A DNA stretch of 64,000 bases, taken from assembly GCF_000014565.1 (NCBI RefSeq), contig NC_008271.1, positions 268,362 through 332,361 of the forward strand, written 5' to 3'. Under the pieces are notes generated by a model that saw nothing but the letters and a program-made list of their open reading frames with translations, did no database searches and was not told where the DNA came from. Positions within the stretch are counted from its first letter, which is position 1, and every line of letters begins with the position of its first letter. This DNA is from Rhodococcus jostii RHA1. GTDB taxonomy: Bacteria; Actinomycetota; Actinomycetes; Mycobacteriales; Mycobacteriaceae. Below are positions 50,991-60,226 of the stretch, piece after piece. Made by a program: the position numbers and the translations under genes.

Positions 50991-52040
50991 ATGCCGGCTA
51001 GAAGAACCGCCATACTCGCCGTCGTGGCAACGATCGGTGCAGTGCTAGTTATCTTTCCCCTCGTCACCGGAATGTTGAGCAAGACTCAGGGCGTGGAGAA
51101 TCTCACGGGCAACCTGCGTTCGAGCTTCGAGCCGGCGGCGTTGACCCAAACGCGGGCTGACATGGACACCGTGCAAGCGATGTCGGATCAGCTCCAAGGG
51201 CAGACGTTGCGGGCGTTGCCGAGCGCGTTGGGGATGAGCCCAGAACAGTTCCAGGACTTCATGGGTCAAAACTTTCCCGATGTTGCCAGCGGTATCGGCC
51301 AGCTCAACACTATTTTGCCGAAGTTTGAGGGGCTCGTAGGTGGACTGGAAGCCCAGGCCTCCAACTTCCGCAGCGCCGATCAAGTTCCCACGAATTTCCT
51401 GCCCAGTACCGTGGTGCCTTACCTGTTCTTGATCCCCGGTGCAGTGCTGTTAGTGCTTGCCGCCGGCGCGTTGGTACTCGGGCGCGAGAAGCCGGAGCGC
51501 GGCGTCTCCAGGGCCGCCCTCCTGGTCAGTATCGTGGTAGGTCTGGTGTTCATCATTGCGCCGCTCGCGTTGTCTGTGCCGGCGAAGGCGAAAGCAGTCG
51601 ACGACCTCACCGCTGCTTTCGGTCCCGTCTTCACCGACCAGGGCGCCGCTGAGGTTCGGTCAGACTTCACCGTCATCGAGAAGATGTCCACACAGCTGGA
51701 AGCCGACACCGTGCCGGCCCTGGCCGGGGCGCTGAAGATGGATCCCGCACAATTCCAAGCCTTCATGACCGAGAACTTCCCGGATGTTGCCACGGGCATG
51801 GCGCAGTTGAGCGAGATCCTTCCACGCTTTCAGGCACTCGTTGCCGGTATCGAGGGCAACGTCGACAACTTCCAGCAAGCGGCCAGTATTCCGACCGGCG
51901 GCCAGGACACCACCATGCTGATCTGGTGGTTCCTCGTTCCCGGAGTGGCACTCATTGCTCTCGGCGCCCTCGGGGTGACCGCGGGTGCAGGATCACGTCC
52001 CCGTCCCGCACCAAGGGAACGAACCCTGGAACGGGTCTGA
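50991..52040 (+). CDS. Membrane protein with tandemly duplicated domain
   Basis: 349 residues made of two similar halves. Each half has a helix, an extracytoplasmic segment of about 100 residues and another helix. The segments align well: ALPSALGMSPEQFQDFM..NFPDVASGIGQLNTILPKFEGLVGG against ALAGALKMDPAQFQAFM..NFPDVATGMAQLSEILPRFQALVAG. So the gene arose by internal duplication. The C-terminus is short and basic. I do not know the family; the extracytoplasmic repeats may bind a ligand or form part of a transport or sensing complex in the envelope. It is transcribed in the direction of the P450 operon but beyond a terminator. Confidence 0.7.
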   Translation: MPARRTAILAVVATIGAVLVIFPLVTGMLSKTQGVENLTGNLRSSFEPAALTQTRADMDTVQAMSDQLQGQTLRALPSALGMSPEQFQDFMGQNFPDVASGIGQLNTILPKFEGLVGGLEAQASNFRSADQVPTNFLPSTVVPYLFLIPGAVLLVLAAGALVLGREKPERGVSRAALLVSIVVGLVFIIAPLALSVPAKAKAVDDLTAAFGPVFTDQGAAEVRSDFTVIEKMSTQLEADTVPALAGALKMDPAQFQAFMTENFPDVATGMAQLSEILPRFQALVAGIEGNVDNFQQAASIPTGGQDTTMLIWWFLVPGVALIALGALGVTAGAGSRPRPAPRERTLERV

Positions 52041-52266
52041 CGGTCGAGCACCCGAACACCAGCACCGCACGCTGGTCGAAAGACACAGCACTATTGCCGC
52101 GCAGAACTATCCCCGTCCGCAGAGTGCATGATCGACAACTCGCGGGCGCAGCCCGCGATGAACCAGAGCGACCCTGTCCGCGTCGGGGGATACGGACTGC
52201 GCACCCACCAACGGATGGTTGGCGCAGATCCGTGCCGGCCACAACGAAACAACGGAGATCGAATCC

Positions 52267-52680
52267 ATGACCGACGCACTGAAGTTCTTCTCACAAGAGT
52301 GGTGCGACGCTGCCCACGTGGCCGTCAACGCGAATCCCGCCGTTTACCAAGGCTTCAAGGACCCGGCCACCTTCACCAACCGGATGGAGTTCGGTGTCAC
52401 CGGCCGCGATGACCTGGTCTGCCACCTCGCATGGGATAGGGGCACTGTCGTGTCCTGGACTCCCCGCAAGTACGACGACCACGACCTGTGGATCAAGGTC
52501 ACTGGCAGCCTCGAGACCTGGCAGCAGGCGGCGGCCGGGCAAGCCGAAGGCGGCACGCTGCTCATGGCGGGGCAGATCAAGTTCACCAAGGGGCCGATGT
52601 CCTCAGCCATCGAGAACGCCGGCGCGCTCAACAACTTCCTGCTGACCTGGGGGCAAGTGCCCACCGAATGGGCCGTCTGA
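52267..52680 (+). CDS. SCP2-like (sterol carrier) domain protein
   Basis: 137 residues from ATG 52267 (GGAGATCG upstream). SCP2-type pattern: FFSQEWCDAAHVAVNANPAVYQGFKD..., DLVCHLAWDRGTVVSWTPR, KVTGSLETWQQAAAGQAEGGTLLMAGQIKFTKG, LNNFLLTWGQVP. These domains bind lipids or hydrophobic metabolites and often accompany catabolic operons in actinobacteria. Probably carries a hydrophobic substrate or intermediate; unproven. Confidence 0.75.
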   Translation: MTDALKFFSQEWCDAAHVAVNANPAVYQGFKDPATFTNRMEFGVTGRDDLVCHLAWDRGTVVSWTPRKYDDHDLWIKVTGSLETWQQAAAGQAEGGTLLMAGQIKFTKGPMSSAIENAGALNNFLLTWGQVPTEWAV

Positions 52681-52763
52681 CCAGATACCGGTCAACTCGC
52701 GCGGGACTTACTGTCCGCAAGTCCCGCCCGGTCTTCTACGTCCCCGCACACGAAAGTGAATCC

Positions 52764-53213
52764 ATGACAACCGTCGAATCCGGCTCGTACGAGATCACCT
52801 TGTACGACGACGACGCCAACGGCGTCGCGAACATTCTCGCCACTTTGCTCGAGCAGAACATTCAGATCCACCCCGACCGCATCGACATCGCCCGCCACAT
52901 CACCCGTCCCGTCGCCGTGTTCAGCACGGACACCGACGCGTCGGCCACTATCATCTTCCGTTCCGACCACGCGGTGATCTGCAACGACATCGTGAACAAA
53001 CCTGCCGTCGTGGTGTGGGCCACGGTGGGCCAGATCCTTGATGTCTCCCAACTGAAGATGAATGCCGGCGGCTTACTTCCCGTCGGATTTTTCACCCGAC
53101 GCGGACTAACGGTGCTCAGCAACATCGTGACGGGACGCCTCGTAGTGAAAGGTCTACTGACCCACCCGGCGACCGCGCTGCGGATGATCGCCATGCTCTC
53201 TGTGGCCAGTTGA
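52764..53213 (+). CDS. Second SCP2-like lipid-binding protein
   Basis: 149 residues from ATG 52764. N-terminal half TLYDDDANGVANILATLLEQNIQIHPDRIDIARHITRPVAVFSTDTDASATIIFRSDHAVICNDIVNKPAVVVWATVGQIL with a C-terminal helical part (GLTVLSNIVTGRLVVKGLLTHPATALRMIAML). The strand-rich centre and terminal hydrophobic helix resemble the SCP2 fold in less strict form. It lies 83 bp after the first SCP2-like gene, in the same direction, so the two likely act together on a hydrophobic compound. Confidence 0.6.
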   Translation: MTTVESGSYEITLYDDDANGVANILATLLEQNIQIHPDRIDIARHITRPVAVFSTDTDASATIIFRSDHAVICNDIVNKPAVVVWATVGQILDVSQLKMNAGGLLPVGFFTRRGLTVLSNIVTGRLVVKGLLTHPATALRMIAMLSVAS

Positions 53214-53487
53214 CCTTCGTCGCAGGAGCCTCGCGCCACATGCAGCGGCGATCCGGCCCCGGAGCCGGGTTCCGTCCGAATCCGTCGGTCAGCAGTCCTT
53301 TGATGCGGCACCCGTCGGGTGGCCAGACGATTTGCGACCCCGCAACCGGGACGACCTCACCGCGGAACCGAACGACATCACCGGCCAGTCATCTGATGGT
53401 CTCGCCAGGTGACTGAGTAGGACCACCTCAGCCGGTTGCCGAGGACGTTCAGTGAGACTGCATAACTCCCGACACCACGGAGAACAC

Positions 53488-53724
53488 ATGGATTCCTATG
53501 ATCAAGCATTGCTCGACTTCGCCCTCCAGTGGAGCGCCTACGGTGGTGGTGACTACTGCATCTTCACCGAGTTCGGCATACCGCCAGTGACCTTCTACGA
53601 ACGCGTGCTGGGGATGGTGGAGAAGCGGTTCGCCTCCGGTCTCGACCTGCCCACGAAACAGCATCTCCAGGATCACTGCCTCGCGAAATTGTCGATTCTT
53701 CAAATATCCATGCCGACAGCATAA
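53488..53724 (+). CDS. DUF3263-like small protein
   Basis: 78 residues from ATG 53488 (ACGGAGA upstream). The pattern [40 protein letters not shown] matches the actinobacterial DUF3263 type, a short protein with HTH-like character seen next to regulatory genes. Function unknown. The frame continuing from 53728 to a stop at 53853 ([19 protein letters not shown]...) has coding character but no start, so it may be a relic of a gene deleted just upstream of hemQ. Confidence 0.55.
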   Translation: MDSYDQALLDFALQWSAYGGGDYCIFTEFGIPPVTFYERVLGMVEKRFASGLDLPTKQHLQDHCLAKLSILQISMPTA

Positions 53725-53857
53725 TTCCTCCACATTTTCGTCGCGGACAACCGCGACCGGGCGGTCGCAAAACTCACCCGCCTCGACATCACCGAAGTAC
53801 CCGACAACCGGAGTGCGCTACCCATCCGGCAGATCTACGGAAGGGCACGATAAACCC

Positions 53858-54553
53858 ATGGCACGCCTCGACTTCGACGCATTGAACTCTGAAATCCGCT
53901 ACCTCATGTTCTCGGTGTTCCAGGTGGAACCCGGTGTACTCGGGGACGACCGGGAAGCTGTGATCAAGGAAGCGCGGATCTTCTTCGAAGGTCAGGCCGA
54001 CAACGGTGTCGTGGTGCGCGGGCTCTACGACGTGGCCGGCCTGCGAGCCGACGCCGACTTCATGATCTGGACGCACTCGGCGAGCATCGAAGCCCTCCAG
54101 GCGACCTACGCCGACTTCCGCCGCACCACCGCACTGGGCCGCGCGAGCAAGCCCGTGTGGAGCAACGTGGCGTGCCACCGGCCCGCCGAATTCAACAAGA
54201 GCCACATTCCGGCGTTCCTGGCCGGTGAGGACCCGGGCAACTACATCTGCGTGTACCCGTTCGTCCGCTCCTACGAGTGGTACCTGCTGCCCGACGAGGA
54301 GCGTCGCAAGATGCTCGCCGACCACGGTATGGCGGCCCGCACGTACAAGGACGTCCGCGCCAACACCGTGCCCTCGTTCGCGCTCGGCGACTACGAGTGG
54401 ATTCTCGCGTTCGAGGCGCCCGAGCTGTACCGCATCGTCGACCTCATGCGCGACCTGCGTGCCACCGAGGCCCGCCTGCACGTCCGCGAGGAGGTGCCCT
54501 TCTTCACCGGCCCGTGGGTGGATGTGGAGAAGCTGATCACTGCTCTGCCGTGA
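53858..54553 (+). CDS. hemQ: HemQ: coproheme decarboxylase (H2O2-dependent heme synthase)
   Basis: 231 residues from ATG 53858. A chlorite-dismutase-fold protein of the HemQ type: catalytic Tyr in [18 protein letters not shown], heme-side His in [12 protein letters not shown], and [42 protein letters not shown]. It converts coproheme III to heme b in Gram-positive bacteria. In actinobacteria the main hemQ sits with other heme genes; here it stands alone near P450 genes, so it is probably an accessory copy raising heme supply for P450. It is convergent with pgi (66-bp gap). Confidence 0.88.
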   Translation: MARLDFDALNSEIRYLMFSVFQVEPGVLGDDREAVIKEARIFFEGQADNGVVVRGLYDVAGLRADADFMIWTHSASIEALQATYADFRRTTALGRASKPVWSNVACHRPAEFNKSHIPAFLAGEDPGNYICVYPFVRSYEWYLLPDEERRKMLADHGMAARTYKDVRANTVPSFALGDYEWILAFEAPELYRIVDLMRDLRATEARLHVREEVPFFTGPWVDVEKLITALP

Positions 54554-54619
54554 TCAGCGGCACCCGGCGACGGGAGGTAGACCGTCGGCCCACCTCCAGC
54601 ATGTAGCGGCGAGGTCCAC

Positions 54620-56299
54620 TCAGGGGCGCCCCACGGTGGCGGTGCCGTGCGCCCGCACCCCGTGGTACCAACGGATCATCGAGGCAGTCGAGGAGTCGAG
54701 ATCCGAAGGCAGTGAACCATTTCCGGATGAGAGGGCCGGCTCCAACTCGAGGGCCTGAGTCTTTCCGAGTTCAACTCCCCACTGATCGAACGAGCCGATC
54801 CCGTAGATGATTCCTTCAACGAACACTTGATGTTCATACAGGGCGATCAGCTGCCCGAGCACCGATGGGGTCAGGCGTGGGGCCAATATTGTGGTTGAGG
54901 GCTGGTTACCGGGCATCGTCTTGTGGGCGATCAGATCGGGGGCGGTGTCTTCCCGTGTGAGCTCCTCGGGGGTCTTCCCGAAGGCGAGAACGCGCGATTG
55001 CGCGAACAGGTTGCTCATCAAGATGTTGTGCATGCTGCCTGCGCCGTCCGCCGCCGGAAGGTCGTGGGTGGGTTCGGCGAAGCCGATGAAATCCGCCGGC
55101 ACTAGCCGTGTTCCCTGATGCAGCAGTTGGTAGAAGGCGTGCTGACCGTTGCTTCCCGGCTCGCCCCAGAACACTGCGCCGGTCGTGGTTCCGATGGGGC
55201 TACCGTCGGCCCGCACCGACTTGCCATTCGATTCCATGGCGAGTTGCTGCAGGTAAGCGGGGAACCGACCGAGATCGTTCGAGTACGGCAGAATCGCTCG
55301 TGTCTCGGCGCCGAAGAAGTTCGAATACCACACACCCAGCAGCGCGAGAATGGCCGGCGCATTGTCCTCGAGCGGTGTATCAGCGAAATGCCTATCGATG
55401 GTGTGGAAACCGTCCAAGAACTCCTCGAAGGAGTCCTTGCCTATCGCGACCATGACGGCGAGACCGACCGCGGAACCCACCGAGTACCTGCCACCGACCC
55501 AGTCCCAGAACCCGAACATGTTCTCGGTGTCGATCCCGAACGCCGCGACCCGTTCAGCATTGGTGGAGACGGCGACGAAGTGGCGAGCGACCGCCTGCTC
55601 ACCCAACGCGGACGTCACCCACCGCCTGGCGTTGGCGGCGTTGGTGAGGGTTTCGAGGGTGGAGAAGGTTTTCGACGCGACGATGAACAAGGTGGTGGAT
55701 GGATCGAGGTCGGCAAGGGTAGCCACCAGGTCGGACGGATCGACGTTCGAGATGAACCGGACCGAGATACCCGAGTCCGCGTAGTGCCGCAACGCGCGAT
55801 ACACCATGTGCGGTCCGAGGTCCGAGCCGCCGATCCCGATGTTGACCACTGTCATGATCGGGCGGCCGGTGGCTCCCCGCCACTCACCGCTGCGGAGCCG
55901 GTCGGAGAAAACGCCCATGCGAGCGAGAACGCGGTGAACATCGGCGACCACGTCATGGCCATCAACGCGCAGGCTGGCATGGGCGGGTAGACGGAGGGCG
56001 GTATGCAGGACGGCGCGGTCCTCGGAGGTATTGATCCGTTCTCCGCGGAACATTGCGTCGCGTCGCTCCTCCACACCCGCGGCGCGAGCGAGTTCGACCA
56101 GCAGTGCCAGGGTGTGGCGTGAGACGCGTTGTTTGCTGTAGTCGATGTACAGCTCACCTGCTGTGAGGGTGAGTTCGCGACCGCGTTCGGTGTCTGCGGC
56201 GAATAGCTCACGGATCGTCAGGGCCGAGGTTTCATCGCGATGGGCGTGCAGTTTCTGCCAGGCCGAGGTGGCTGTTATGTCTGAGTGCTGTGCGGTCAT
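54620..56299 (-). CDS. pgi: Glucose-6-phosphate isomerase
   Basis: 559 residues, a normal length for the bacterial enzyme. Motifs: [61 protein letters not shown], and the catalytic-region [17 protein letters not shown]. It interconverts fructose-6-P and glucose-6-P. It starts 3 bp after the gnd stop, so gnd and pgi are one unit. In this island it feeds fructose-6-P made by hexulose isomerase back into the oxidative branch (zwf, gnd), closing a dissimilatory RuMP cycle. A second, chromosomal pgi is expected to exist. Confidence 0.95.
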   Translation of the reverse strand: MTAQHSDITATSAWQKLHAHRDETSALTIRELFAADTERGRELTLTAGELYIDYSKQRVSRHTLALLVELARAAGVEERRDAMFRGERINTSEDRAVLHTALRLPAHASLRVDGHDVVADVHRVLARMGVFSDRLRSGEWRGATGRPIMTVVNIGIGGSDLGPHMVYRALRHYADSGISVRFISNVDPSDLVATLADLDPSTTLFIVASKTFSTLETLTNAANARRWVTSALGEQAVARHFVAVSTNAERVAAFGIDTENMFGFWDWVGGRYSVGSAVGLAVMVAIGKDSFEEFLDGFHTIDRHFADTPLEDNAPAILALLGVWYSNFFGAETRAILPYSNDLGRFPAYLQQLAMESNGKSVRADGSPIGTTTGAVFWGEPGSNGQHAFYQLLHQGTRLVPADFIGFAEPTHDLPAADGAGSMHNILMSNLFAQSRVLAFGKTPEELTREDTAPDLIAHKTMPGNQPSTTILAPRLTPSVLGQLIALYEHQVFVEGIIYGIGSFDQWGVELGKTQALELEPALSSGNGSLPSDLDSSTASMIRWYHGVRAHGTATVGRP

Positions 56300-56302
56300 G
56301 TT

Positions 56303-57202
56303 CTAGCCGATCGCAGCGGGTTCGGCCAGACGCACCGCGTGGCCGCCGAACTGTTTGCGCAGCGCAGAGACGGCCTTCATCGCGGGGGAGTCGTCCTGCC
56401 GGGAGGCGAAGCGGGCGAACAATGCCGCCGAGATGACCGGGACCGGAACGGCGTGGGCAATCGCTTCCTCGACCGTCCAGCGTCCCTCGCCGGAATCCTC
56501 GGTATATCCGGAGATGGTCGCGAGTGCGGGATCGTCGGTCAAGGCCTCGACGAGCAGGTCAAGGAGCCAGGAACGGACAACGGTGCCCTCGGACCAGGCA
56601 CGCATGACCGCAGGCACGTCGACGATTGAATCTTCGGCGGCGAGGAGTTCGTACCCCTCGGCGTAGGCCTGCATCAACCCGTACTCGATTCCGTTGTGCA
56701 CCATCTTCGCGTAGTGACCAGCTCCGGTGGGGCCTGCGTGAACGAACGAGTCCCGGCGATCGCCGAGGGGACGCAGTGCATCGAAGACCGGCATCAGGCG
56801 CTCGATGTCGCGAGCGTCCCCGCCCGCCATGAGCGCGTAGCCCCGCTCGCGCCCCCACACTCCACCCGAGACTCCGCAATCGATATAGCCGATTCCTCGT
56901 TCCGCGAGTACATCGGCATTGACCCGGTCGTCCGAGAAGCGTGAGTTGCCGCCGTCAACAACAAGGTCGCCCGGTTCGAGAATGCGGGAGAGTTGCCCGA
57001 TGACGTTGCGGGTTGCGTCGCCCGCGGGCACCATCACCCACACCACCCGTGGTGCCGACAACGACGACACCAACGTCTCCAAGGACGGAACGTCGCTTGT
57101 GTTGGAGTTCGGGTCGAAGCCGATCGCGTCATGGCCGCGCTGACGCAGCCGTGCCTGCATGTTCGATCCCATTCGGCCGAGGCCAACAAATCCCAATTGC
57201 AT
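56303..57202 (-). CDS. gnd: 6-phosphogluconate dehydrogenase (decarboxylating), short form
   Basis: 299 residues: the short, NAD-type Gnd/YqeC-like form. Rossmann motif GFVGLGRMGSNM, DGGNSRFSDD, substrate-site DCGVSGGVWGRERGYALMAGG and KMVHNGIEYGLMQAYAEGYELL. It oxidises 6-phosphogluconate to ribulose-5-P and CO2, giving NAD(P)H. In the cyclic RuMP route ribulose-5-P is the formaldehyde acceptor, so gnd regenerates it. A terminator hairpin separates it from the hxl genes, so gnd-pgi may also have its own promoter in 57203-57338. Confidence 0.93.
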   Translation of the reverse strand: MQLGFVGLGRMGSNMQARLRQRGHDAIGFDPNSNTSDVPSLETLVSSLSAPRVVWVMVPAGDATRNVIGQLSRILEPGDLVVDGGNSRFSDDRVNADVLAERGIGYIDCGVSGGVWGRERGYALMAGGDARDIERLMPVFDALRPLGDRRDSFVHAGPTGAGHYAKMVHNGIEYGLMQAYAEGYELLAAEDSIVDVPAVMRAWSEGTVVRSWLLDLLVEALTDDPALATISGYTEDSGEGRWTVEEAIAHAVPVPVISAALFARFASRQDDSPAMKAVSALRKQFGGHAVRLAEPAAIG

Positions 57203-57338
57203 TGTCTTGCTGCTCCATCTCGATAGAAGAAGTGTTGGGTGGATGCGTCAACGTGAACGCGGGCCCTTTCCGCGTGCGAAAGGGTATAGACCGCCCAGCA
57301 ACACATCACGTAACAAACTGCGGGCATGCGAATGGGCG

Positions 57339-57369
57339 AAGGCCCTGAACTGGTTTTGTTCAGGGCCTT
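57339..57369 (-). terminator. Hairpin terminator between hxlA and gnd
   Basis: A perfect inverted repeat AAGGCCCTGAAC (57339-57350) / GTTCAGGGCCTT (57358-57369) with a 7-bp loop, 20 bp after the hxlA stop. It probably ends most hxlBA transcripts and gives less gnd-pgi message. Confidence 0.75.
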
Positions 57370-57388
57370 CACCGTCGGCGATCGCGTG

Positions 57389-58018
57389 CTACTTGGTGAG
57401 TGCGTCCTTGAGTGCCTTCGCGGCCACGGCGGGGTCCTCGGCGCTGTAGATGGCGCCACCGGCGACGGCGACGTCCGCACCCGCGTCACGGACGGCGGCG
57501 ATGGTGTCGACCTTGACGCCACCGGCGACGGAGAACGGGACACCGGCGATCTTGCCGTCGTCGAGGAGGGTCTGAATGGAGTAGCCGGGCTGGGCCTGCT
57601 CGTCGAGGCCGGCGTGGATCTCGACGAACGCGACACCGAGCTTGGCGATCTCGCGGGCCCGCTCGACACGGTTCTGCACGCCGATCAGGTCGGCGACGAC
57701 CTTCTTGCCGTGCTTCTTGCCTGCCTCGACGGCACCCTTGATGGTGGCGTCACCGGCGGCGCCGAGGACGGTGACCAGGTCCGCGCCGGCGGAGAAGGCC
57801 AGGTCGGCCTCGAGGAAGCCGGCGTCGGCGGTCTTGAGGTCGGCGAAGACCTCCTTGTCCGGGTGCGCCGCCTTGATCGCGCTGATGGCGCTGAGGCCGG
57901 CGCTCTTGATCAGCGGGGTGCCGAGTTCGATGATGTCGACGTACGGGGCCACCTTGTTGGTCAGGGCCAGCGCGTCGGCGGTGGTGAGTAGATCGACGGC
58001 AACCTGCAGCTTCGTCAT
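57389..58018 (-). CDS. hxlA: 3-hexulose-6-phosphate synthase
   Basis: 209 residues in the OMP-decarboxylase superfamily: VAVDLLTTADAL, the catalytic D-x-K-x-x-D in FADLKTADAG, GADLVTVLGAAGDATI, and phosphate-binding VAGGVKVDTIAAVRDAGADVAVAGGAIY. It condenses formaldehyde with ribulose-5-P, so it fixes and detoxifies formaldehyde. It lies 49 bp after hxlB in the same direction. Rhodococci carry hps/phi pairs mainly for formaldehyde released by demethylation; here the neighbouring P450 may be the source. Confidence 0.95.
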   Translation of the reverse strand: MTKLQVAVDLLTTADALALTNKVAPYVDIIELGTPLIKSAGLSAISAIKAAHPDKEVFADLKTADAGFLEADLAFSAGADLVTVLGAAGDATIKGAVEAGKKHGKKVVADLIGVQNRVERAREIAKLGVAFVEIHAGLDEQAQPGYSIQTLLDDGKIAGVPFSVAGGVKVDTIAAVRDAGADVAVAGGAIYSAEDPAVAAKALKDALTK

Positions 58019-58067
58019 GTGTTTCTCCTGGTTATCTTCTTTTTGGGGGTTTGGGATTGGGGGACGC

Positions 58068-58649
58068 TCAACCGATGTTGGCGTGGCGTTCCCACAGCCG
58101 CTCGGCGGTCTGATCGACGTTGTGCCACAGCGCCTGGAACAGTGCGTCGAAGGCGAGGAGCACGGACTGTTCGAACAGGCTGCCCGCGTACTGGGCGGTG
58201 ATGGCTGCGCTGTGGTCCTGCTTGTCGGCCGCGGGCAGGATCAGGACCTCGTCGGCGCGCCGGGCGAGCGGCGAGTCCGGCGCGGTGGTCACAGCGAGCA
58301 CCGAGGCACCCACCTTGTTCGCGGTATCGGCTGCGCCGACGACCGAGGCGGTGGTGCCCGACCCGGAGACGGCAATCAGCAGATCGCCGTCGCCGATGGC
58401 AGGGGCGGTGACCTCCCCGGCCACATGGACGCGCAGGCCGAGGTGCATCAGTCGCATCGCGGCCATCTGGACGGCCAGGCCGCTGCGCCCGTTGCCGATG
58501 ACGAACACCGCGCGTGCGGACGTGATCAAGGATCCGGCGCGGTCCCACTGTTCGGCGGCAACGGAATTGAGTAGGCGCTCGTTCTCGTCGAGCACGATGC
58601 GGCGCCCGTCACTGAACCGTGTGCGTGTCTGCTCGACGGTGACGGTCAT
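58068..58649 (-). CDS. hxlB: 6-phospho-3-hexuloisomerase
   Basis: 193 residues from ATG 58649 (GAGGAGGACC upstream); the longer frame to 59027 overlaps the divergent regulator and is rejected. An SIS-domain isomerase: AVFVIGNGRSGLAVQMAAMRLMHLG, LLIAVSGSGTTASVVGAADTA, GASVLAVTTAPDSPLA, and AITAQYAGSLFEQSVLLAFDAL. It converts hexulose-6-P to fructose-6-P, the partner of hxlA. First gene of the RuMP operon, divergent from the LuxR-type regulator, with the shared promoter in 58650-58787. Confidence 0.93.
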   Translation of the reverse strand: MTVTVEQTRTRFSDGRRIVLDENERLLNSVAAEQWDRAGSLITSARAVFVIGNGRSGLAVQMAAMRLMHLGLRVHVAGEVTAPAIGDGDLLIAVSGSGTTASVVGAADTANKVGASVLAVTTAPDSPLARRADEVLILPAADKQDHSAAITAQYAGSLFEQSVLLAFDALFQALWHNVDQTAERLWERHANIG

Positions 58650-58787
58650 GGTCCTCCTCGGTGATAGCCGTTCCGGTCTGATCCAAGGCTGCCGACTCCG
58701 GTGCGCCGCGGCACCCGGCCGGTCGGCCGGTTCGGGCCGGCCGCTTGGCCAGTGCCGTTGCCTCGTACCCGGCCATACTGTGAATGG

Positions 58788-60080
58788 GTGGTAAGCGTGG
58801 AGGACTCGGCTCGGTTGCAGGTCGACCCCTGGGTGGAGATGCGGAAGGTGATCACGGGACCGCTCCCGGACATCGCGACCCGCTTCTCCCGGTTCCTGGG
58901 CCGATGGTGGCCGCACGACGCGCTGGTGATCTTCACCCGGGAGTGCACCGGACGCCCCCGCAAAGTCGCCGGAAACCGCGAGATAGTCGACCGAGTGACC
59001 ATCGACGAACTCGACGAGATCAAACAATCCATCGAACCCGGCGGTGTCGTCGCCGGAATCCGTTCACTGGGAGGTGGACGCCGCCGGGTCTGGGCGGTCC
59101 GCGACTCCGGCGACACGCTGCTCGTCCTGGTCCCGCGGCCATCTCAGGCCGGCCCACCCGAGCCCGATGGGGTCGCGGCGATGTTCGGGATCGTCGCGAC
59201 CTCCATCCAGCAACAGGTGGCACAGGCCAGCCCTGACTATCTCGCCGAGTCACGGGCGGCGTCGAGTGAACGCGCCCGCACCATCGCCGAACTGACGGAG
59301 GTGCACGAGGCGACCCTGTCGTCGATCCTCGGAACCCTCCGATCGAACGACCTCGACGATCGGCGGTCGCGCATCACCGCGAGCGAGACGGCATCGGCCG
59401 CACTGATCGCGCTGCGATCGGCGGGTGCCGCCGATCGGGCCCTGTCAGAGGAGGCGGTCACCACGGCATTCGCCAGGTTGCAGGGCGAACTACGCCCCAT
59501 GCTGCGGCATCGGGAGGTCGACGTCGACTATGTCGACCCGCCGGCCGACGGCCGTCCGCTTCCGGGTGAGGTGGCGCACGCGGCGCGCGCGATGGTTCGC
59601 GCCATCGTGCTGGCCTTCGGCGCCCAACCGGTGCTGAGTCGTTTGCGGATCGCGTGGGACTGCGACGGTGACAACGTGCTGATCGAGGTCCGTGACCAGG
59701 GGCCCGGCACCATCGACCGCAACGCGTTGACTCGGCAACTGTCCGGACGCTTACACACCCTGCGCGGCCACATCGATGTCGAGTCAATCGACGGCTGGGG
59801 CAGCCGGGTGTCCCTGACGATTCCACTCGATCCCCCCGCAGCGCGGCCCGGCGAGCAACTCCTGTCGACATTGAATCCGCGCGAACTCGAAGTCCTCGCC
59901 CACCTCGCGGTCGGCAAACGGAACAAGGCCATCGCCACCGAACTAGGCATTAGCGAAAGCACCATCAAATTCCACGTCGCGAGCGTGCTGAAGAAACTCG
60001 ACGTCGCCAACCGAGGCGAGGCGGGAGCGATCGGCATCCAAGCCGGGATCATGGCACACGAGACACCCCGACCGGCCTGA
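58788..60080 (+). CDS. Hybrid sensor-type regulator: HisKA_3/HATPase-like + LuxR HTH
   Basis: About 430 residues; the start is uncertain (GTG 58788 or 58797). An N-terminal sensory-like region (1-160) is followed by a helix with [16 protein letters not shown] (His173), like the NarX-type HisKA_3 H-box, then a HATPase-like domain ([23 protein letters not shown]). A C-terminal LuxR/NarL HTH follows ([43 protein letters not shown]). No receiver or transmembrane segment is present. So sensor-kinase-like and DNA-binding parts are fused in one soluble protein. It is divergent from hxlB and is the probable regulator of the RuMP operon, perhaps sensing an aldehyde or energy state; inference. Confidence 0.8.
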   Translation: MVSVEDSARLQVDPWVEMRKVITGPLPDIATRFSRFLGRWWPHDALVIFTRECTGRPRKVAGNREIVDRVTIDELDEIKQSIEPGGVVAGIRSLGGGRRRVWAVRDSGDTLLVLVPRPSQAGPPEPDGVAAMFGIVATSIQQQVAQASPDYLAESRAASSERARTIAELTEVHEATLSSILGTLRSNDLDDRRSRITASETASAALIALRSAGAADRALSEEAVTTAFARLQGELRPMLRHREVDVDYVDPPADGRPLPGEVAHAARAMVRAIVLAFGAQPVLSRLRIAWDCDGDNVLIEVRDQGPGTIDRNALTRQLSGRLHTLRGHIDVESIDGWGSRVSLTIPLDPPAARPGEQLLSTLNPRELEVLAHLAVGKRNKAIATELGISESTIKFHVASVLKKLDVANRGEAGAIGIQAGIMAHETPRPA

Positions 60081-60226
60081 GGGGCGGCCCGCCAAGTAGG
60101 GGTTCGCTCGCCCTGGCGACGGCGTCAGGCAATCAGTCCCTGGTGCGCAACGCGCATGCGCAAGTGCCTGCGCTCAACCCGCGGCAGTGAGGATCCGGGC
60201 ATTCCGGAAACAACGCACCCTCGAAT

